A stretch of 23,698 bases of DNA. It comes from JBFEYJ01 sp041563315 (GTDB taxonomy: Bacteria; Pseudomonadota; Gammaproteobacteria; Thiohalomonadales; Thiohalomonadaceae). The DNA is taken from contig JBFFNE010000042.1 in NCBI GenBank assembly GCA_041563315.1, forward strand, positions 1 through 23,698, read 5' to 3'. How positions within the stretch are numbered: the stretch's first letter is position 1; the number at the start of each line of letters is the position of its first letter. This document shows positions 20,111-23,698 of this stretch, piece by piece. Under the pieces are notes generated by a model. That model was not told where the DNA came from. It worked only from the letters and a program-made list of their open reading frames with translations, and searched no databases. A program made the translations under genes and the position numbers.

Positions 20111-21599
20111 TACCTTCACTCTCTGCTACGCCCAGCCAGGTACGGACGGCACTCAGCCAGCGACTACGCTCATCCTTGAGCTGCAAAGCGCTGGTAGCGA
20201 CATGGTGTTGCAGCTGCTCCAGCAGCGCAGGCAGCGCTTCAAGCTCCACGTTATCGAACAGGCCTTCATTGAAGGCCACCAGCCAGGCCATCTGGAACTC
20301 CACCGGCAGGGGGCTGAGGCGATCCTGCTTGAGGATCTCCCGCAGTACCCGGCCGCGGCGTATTGCCTTTTCCATGCTGGCCTCAAGCCGCGCCCCGAAA
20401 CGGGTGAACACCTCCAGTTCGAGAAACTGCAGGTAATCGAGCTTCATTCGACCCGCCTCGGCCTTGATCCGCGGATGCTGCGCCTGGCCTCCGATACGCG
20501 ACACCGATTTGGCAATATCGATGGCGGGACGCAGCCCGGCGGAGAAGAGGTTTTGGTCCAGGTAGATCTGGCCGTCGGTAATGGAGATGAGGTTGGTGGG
20601 GATGTAGCTGGCAATCTCCCCCTGCAGCGTCTCGACGATAGGCAGCGCGGTCATCGAGCCTCCACCGTGTGCCGCATTGAACACCGTGCTGCGTTCGAGC
20701 AGACGGGCATGAATCGAGAAAATATCGCCCGGGTAGGCCTCGCGTCCGGGCGGGCGGCGCAACAGCAGCGAAAGCTCCCGGTACAGCTTGGCGTGGGTAG
20801 TCAGGTCGTCGTAGATGATCAGCGTATCCCGCCCCGCCTCCATCCACGCCTCAACCATGGCACAGGCGGCGAAGGGGGCCAGATACTGCATCCCCGGCAG
20901 GGCGCTGGCCTCGGCCACCACAACGGTGGTGTAATCCATGGCCCCCTGAGTACGCAGCGTCTCGATGGTGTTGACCACGGTGGAGCGCTTCTGCCCGATC
21001 AGCACGTAGACGCAATGCACCGACTTACCGCGCTGGTTGAGCACGGTATCAATAGCGACCGAGCTGCGCCCCAGCCCCTCATCGCCGATGACCAGCTGCC
21101 GCTGCCCCTTGCCGATGGGGATCAGGGTGTCGATGATCTTGATACCGCTGTAGAGCGGCTCCTGCACGAAGTCGCGCGCAATGATTGGCGGGGCCTCCTG
21201 CTCGATGCGCCTGTTGCGCACCTCGACCAGCCGGCCCTGACCGTCCAGCGGTCTTCCCAAAGGGTCGACGACACGGCCGGTAAGACCGTCACCGACCGGC
21301 ACACTGAGCTGTTCATGAGCGAGAAAGGCGGGCATGCCGGAAGCGAGCTTTTCGCTCTCATCGAGCAACACGGCACCGACCATATCCTGGTTAAGATCGA
21401 ACACCATGGCACGACTGCCGTCAGCAAACACCACCAGACCGTCCATACGCGCCGAGGGCAGGCCCTCGATCCACGTTATGCCATCACCGACCGAGACCAC
21501 ACTGCCCTGCTCAGTCAGGCGCATGCCATAGCGATAGCTGTCGAGCCATTCGGCCTGCTGGTCCAACAGCCCCGGGGATGAAGTAGAATTAATGCTCAT
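20088..21599 (-). CDS. atpA: N-type ATPase alpha subunit with altered P-loop
   Basis: The 503-residue product aligns with F-type alpha. It contains VGDGITWIEGL, the DLNQDMVGAVLL segment, LIPIGKGQRQLVIGD, Walker B TLIIYDDL, LLLRRPPGREAYPGD, PTNLISITDGQIYLD and the arginine-finger region SVSRIGGQAQ. The P-loop, usually GDRQTGKT, reads GDEGLGRS: Arg178 replaces the nucleotide-binding Lys. I re-read the codon (CGC, 21066-21068 reversed). Alpha forms non-catalytic nucleotide sites, so the enzyme may still work through beta (atpD, outside the window). The ATG at 21599 overlaps atpF by 11 bases; a TTG at 21614 is less likely. Confidence 0.95.
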   Translation of the reverse strand: MSINSTSSPGLLDQQAEWLDSYRYGMRLTEQGSVVSVGDGITWIEGLPSARMDGLVVFADGSRAMVFDLNQDMVGAVLLDESEKLASGMPAFLAHEQLSVPVGDGLTGRVVDPLGRPLDGQGRLVEVRNRRIEQEAPPIIARDFVQEPLYSGIKIIDTLIPIGKGQRQLVIGDEGLGRSSVAIDTVLNQRGKSVHCVYVLIGQKRSTVVNTIETLRTQGAMDYTTVVVAEASALPGMQYLAPFAACAMVEAWMEAGRDTLIIYDDLTTHAKLYRELSLLLRRPPGREAYPGDIFSIHARLLERSTVFNAAHGGGSMTALPIVETLQGEIASYIPTNLISITDGQIYLDQNLFSAGLRPAIDIAKSVSRIGGQAQHPRIKAEAGRMKLDYLQFLELEVFTRFGARLEASMEKAIRRGRVLREILKQDRLSPLPVEFQMAWLVAFNEGLFDNVELEALPALLEQLQHHVATSALQLKDERSRWLSAVRTWLGVAESEGNEPLPNG

Positions 21600-22335
21600 G
21601 GGCAATAGCGGCAAAGGTCTTCAGCTCGTCATGCAGGTTGGCATGGATCACCCAGGGGCCGACGGTGATGCGCAGGCCCGCCACGAGCTTGCGATCCTCC
21701 CGCCACTCGTAGGCCTGATTGCCGGGCACCAGACGGTCAATCCGCTGCTGCAAACTCTCCTTCTCCGCCCCACTGAGGGGGAAGGCGCTGAGTACCATCA
21801 CGGGTACCGACTTGCCATTGCTTATTGCTTGCAGGGCATCGCGCTGTGCCGGCGGCAGCTCCTTGAGCTCCATCAACAACAGTTCCAGCAGCCGGCTATG
21901 CACCTCTGGGGAGGCGATACCTTCCAGCAACTGGGAGACGAAGCGGGCGCCCAGCTCCAATGCCCGGCTTTCGTTTTCCCGGAGCCTGTCCCCCATCTCG
22001 CGCTCGGCCAGCACCGCTGCCTTTTCCCGTTCGGCGGACAACTCCTGTTGGAGTGTCTCATGCAGGCGACTTCGCTCAATTTCGACCTCCTGCTGCAATG
22101 CCTGCCGTGCCTGCTCACGCTCCCCCTCCCAGTCGGCAAGGCGATTTTCATACTGGCTGCGCAGGGCCTCGGCCTGCTGCCGCTTGGCCTCGGCCTCCTT
22201 GAGCTGGGCATTGATGCTTTCGCGGCGGCGTGACACTACCGACTTCACCGGCTGATAAAGAAAGTGCTTGAGCACCCATACCAATACCAGGAAATTGATA
22301 ATCTCGAGAACGAAGGTGCTCCAGTTCAGTTCCAA
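21589..22335 (-). CDS. atpF: N-type ATPase b subunit with delta-like C-terminus
   Basis: The 248-residue product begins like an F-type b subunit: one membrane helix (FVLEIINFLVLVWVLKHFLY), then PVKSVVSRRRESINAQLKEAEAKR and a long charged coiled coil to about residue 150. The C-terminal third reads PVMVLSAFPLSGAEKESLQQ and VAGLRITVGPWVIHANLHDEL. It matches the delta-subunit C-terminal domain (SA-x-LS, AG-x-I-x-x-G-x-x-VI). With no separate atpH in the cluster, this b-delta fusion likely supplies the peripheral stalk contact to alpha. Normal b is about 156 residues, so the extra length is real. Confidence 0.93.
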   Translation of the reverse strand: MELNWSTFVLEIINFLVLVWVLKHFLYQPVKSVVSRRRESINAQLKEAEAKRQQAEALRSQYENRLADWEGEREQARQALQQEVEIERSRLHETLQQELSAEREKAAVLAEREMGDRLRENESRALELGARFVSQLLEGIASPEVHSRLLELLLMELKELPPAQRDALQAISNGKSVPVMVLSAFPLSGAEKESLQQRIDRLVPGNQAYEWREDRKLVAGLRITVGPWVIHANLHDELKTFAAIAHEH

Positions 22336-22350
22336 ATCATTTACCCCGCC

Positions 22351-22620
22351 TTAAGTACCGAGCAGGTATTCCAGCAACGGATTACGGAACAGCACGATGA
22401 GCACGATCACCAGCACATAGATGGCCAGCGATTCGATCATCGCCAGGCCGATGAACAGAGTGCGCATGATCGACCGCTCCGCCTCGGGCTGGCGCGACAG
22501 CGCCTCCAGTGCGCTACTGATCGCCCGCCCCATGGCCAGCGCCGGCAGTAATACGCCGATGGCCATGGTAAACAGCGCAGCCACCGTCGAGGCCAACACG
22601 ATCCAGTTCATCTCACTCAT
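22351..22620 (-). CDS. atpE: N-type ATPase c subunit (atypical ion site)
   Basis: The 89-residue proteolipid forms a helical hairpin with the polar loop SRQPEAE. The ion-carrying Glu63 is in GLAMIESLAIY, followed by Ser64, and the end LIVLFRNPLL is typical. In helix 1 the glycine-rich motif and the Gln (or Glu) that coordinates Na+ in Na+-type rings are replaced: PALAMGRAI has Met30 at that position, and only one glycine of the motif remains. This argues against a complete Na+ site and points to proton coupling. AGGAG six bases before the ATG supports the start, which overlaps the atpB end by eight bases. Confidence 0.95.
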   Translation of the reverse strand: MSEMNWIVLASTVAALFTMAIGVLLPALAMGRAISSALEALSRQPEAERSIMRTLFIGLAMIESLAIYVLVIVLIVLFRNPLLEYLLGT

Positions 22621-23302
22621 TCATTTCTCCTTTTCTTTCTTCCTGAGATTGGATGCCACCCGCCACATAAATCAGCGCCAGCATGCCGAAGATATAGGCC
22701 TGCACCAGCGCCTCCACCACATGCAGCATCAGGATCGGTAGCGGCACCAGAAAACCGGCCACCAGCAGGATCAGCAACGCCGCCAACTCCAGGCTCATCA
22801 TATTACCGAACAGACGTACGGCCAGCGCCACGGTGCGAGTCACCTCGCTGATCAAATGGAAGGGCAGCAGGATCGGGCTCGGCGTCAGGTAGTGGCGCAG
22901 ATAGTTGCCCAGCCCCTGGGTGGTGATGCCGAACCAGTGCACCGACAGAAACACCAGTACCGCCAGCGCGGCAGTGACCGACAAATCCCGGGTGGGCGAG
23001 TGCAGGCCGGGAATCAAACCGAGCAGGTTGGCACTGACCAGGAACACCCACAGACTGGCAATGAACGGCATGATGCGCGGGGTGTGCTTGCCCGCCACCT
23101 GGGCCACCGCCCCCTCCAGGGCCTCCACCACCCCCTCCAACCCCACCTGCATCGGTTGCGGAAACAGCTCGAGGTGGCGGGTGAGCAATCGGCACAGCAC
23201 AGCGAACACCAGGGTCAGGGTGAGACAGGTCAGCAGGCTGACGCTGAACTGCAGCGGCCCGATGCTGAACAGCGTTGCGATGTCGATGCCTTCGCCCTGC
23301 AT
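22613..23302 (-). CDS. atpB: N-type ATPase a subunit
   Basis: The 229-residue product has five to six membrane helices. It begins with FSIGPLQFSVSLLTCLTLTL and includes FIASLWVFLVSANLLGLIPG. The essential stator arginine is in AVRLFGNMMSLELAALL, with the Glu that lines the ion half-channel. The terminal LVQAYIFGMLALIYVAGG is also typical. It forms the ion path against the c-ring in the inner membrane. The ATG at 23302 shares one base with the atpQ stop and has GGGAG five bases upstream; a GTG at 23305 is possible. It follows atpQ directly, leaving no room for atpR. Confidence 0.95.
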   Translation of the reverse strand: MQGEGIDIATLFSIGPLQFSVSLLTCLTLTLVFAVLCRLLTRHLELFPQPMQVGLEGVVEALEGAVAQVAGKHTPRIMPFIASLWVFLVSANLLGLIPGLHSPTRDLSVTAALAVLVFLSVHWFGITTQGLGNYLRHYLTPSPILLPFHLISEVTRTVALAVRLFGNMMSLELAALLILLVAGFLVPLPILMLHVVEALVQAYIFGMLALIYVAGGIQSQEERKGEMNE

Positions 23303-23574
23303 CACGACTCCCTCACCAGCAGGTAGACGTTGACCGCGCCGATGATGATACCGAGAAACATCAGGCTCAGGGTCCAGCGCATGGAATAGCCTTCAAGCAT
23401 GCCGTCAATCCAGCTGCCGAGATAAGCCCCGGCGATCACCGGCAGCACGAATACCAGCCCGAGGGTACCCAGGTAAACGGTCTGCGCCATCAGGGTGTGG
23501 CGCTCCTTATCCGCCTGCTTCATGCGCCTGACCTGGCGCTCCACATCCTCGCGTAACCGCTGTCGGTCATTCAT
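23302..23574 (-). CDS. atpQ: AtpQ (AtpI-like) subunit of N-type ATPase
   Basis: The 90-residue product has a charged N-terminus of about 28 residues (DRQRLREDVERQVRRMKQAD), then two membrane helices, around 29-55 and 65-86. The pattern PVIAGAYLGSWID...WTLSLMFLGIIIGAVN is that of AtpI/AtpQ proteins of N-ATPase operons, which probably help c-ring assembly or ion handling. It overlaps atpC by eight bases. In the usual atpDCQRBEFAG order, atpR (about 100 residues, three helices) should come next; here atpB begins instead. The charged start and two-helix layout make it AtpQ rather than AtpR. Confidence 0.88.
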   Translation of the reverse strand: MNDRQRLREDVERQVRRMKQADKERHTLMAQTVYLGTLGLVFVLPVIAGAYLGSWIDGMLEGYSMRWTLSLMFLGIIIGAVNVYLLVRES

Positions 23575-23698
23575 GCAATTTCACTCCCTGCTGGCCAAGC
23601 TCCCACATGCGCTTGAACATCGCCTCCTCCATCCGCCGCAGGCTCTCGCGGATATCGTGCAGTTCCTCCTCCTCGGCCAGCAGTTCCTCACCCAAACG
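23567..23698 (-). CDS. atpC: N-type ATPase epsilon subunit, C-terminal 43 residues (runs off right edge)
   Basis: The reverse strand is open from the window edge to the TGA ending at 23567. The 43 residues are a highly charged helix (ELLAEEEELHDIRESLRRMEE), then AMFKRMWELGQQG, ending VKLHE. This suits the C-terminal helix of the N-ATPase epsilon subunit, placed upstream of atpQ as in atpDCQRBEFAG. The beta-sandwich domain and the beta gene atpD should lie just beyond the window. The identification rests largely on position and helix type. Confidence 0.75.
   Translation of the reverse strand, partial: RLGEELLAEEEELHDIRESLRRMEEAMFKRMWELGQQGVKLHE

Noticed and set aside
20202..21581. 459-residue open frame on the plus strand across atpA
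   Set aside because: It is fully antisense to atpA, has no recognisable domain, and is a known effect of high-GC codon use; atpA on the other strand is unmistakable.

Overview
The window reads as chromosomal DNA of a GC-rich gammaproteobacterium. Evidence: a Vfr/Crp-type regulator, E. coli-class SpeD, Coq7, a YhfA-type OsmC protein, rplM-rpsI, and the run rpe-gph-trpE-trpG-(MFS)-trpD-trpC, which resembles the gph-trpE and trpGDC blocks of pseudomonads and purple sulfur bacteria. The many GTAG-headed REP palindromes and a second, N-type F-ATPase fit an environmental, possibly sulfur-oxidising (Chromatiales-like) organism. The lineage is inference; no rRNA or metabolic marker here fixes it.

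Layout. 1-506 is the 5' part of an outer-membrane porin gene (minus strand), followed by its promoter and a structured leader. 507-1400 is gene-poor: REP repeats, a hairpin-rich element with a copied tRNA 3' end, two terminators and tRNA-Gln(CUG). 1411-2656 holds a four-helix-bundle (IVS-type) gene bracketed by 7-bp tandem repeats, then rpsI and rplM. 2811-2946 looks like an unannotated small RNA with its own promoter, a CU-rich loop and an intrinsic terminator. 3185-5603 is an ABC-2 exporter operon with an alpha/beta hydrolase. 5760-9062 carries a thioredoxin-fold ferredoxin, a GlcF-like protein, coq7 and speD. 9144-10721 carries a VOC protein, an osmC-family gene and crp/vfr. 10887-18501 is the tryptophan region (rpe, gph, trpE, trpG, MFS, trpD, trpC; transcribed right to left), with octamer repeats in several spacers and a candidate leader-peptide attenuator before trpE. 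18813-19271 is a small CopD-like membrane protein. 19289-23698 is most of an N-type ATPase operon (minus strand: atpC-atpQ-atpB-atpE-atpF-atpA-atpG), continuing off the right edge toward atpD.

How the genes work together. trpE/G make anthranilate, and trpD and trpC carry it to indole-3-glycerol phosphate; trpF, trpB and trpA are not here. rpe and gph precede them in the usual gamma order. gph with a GlcF-like protein would suit 2-phosphoglycolate salvage, but that is inference. The N-ATPase would be a second rotary ATPase beside a housekeeping F1Fo elsewhere. It is unusual in three ways: an Arg in place of the alpha P-loop Lys, a c-subunit lacking the Na+-ligand Gln/Glu and most of the glycine motif, and no atpR between atpQ and atpB.

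Most novel-looking items: the 2811-2946 small RNA, the trpE leader, the divergent N-ATPase, the hairpin element beside tRNA-Gln, and repeats that supply stop codons.
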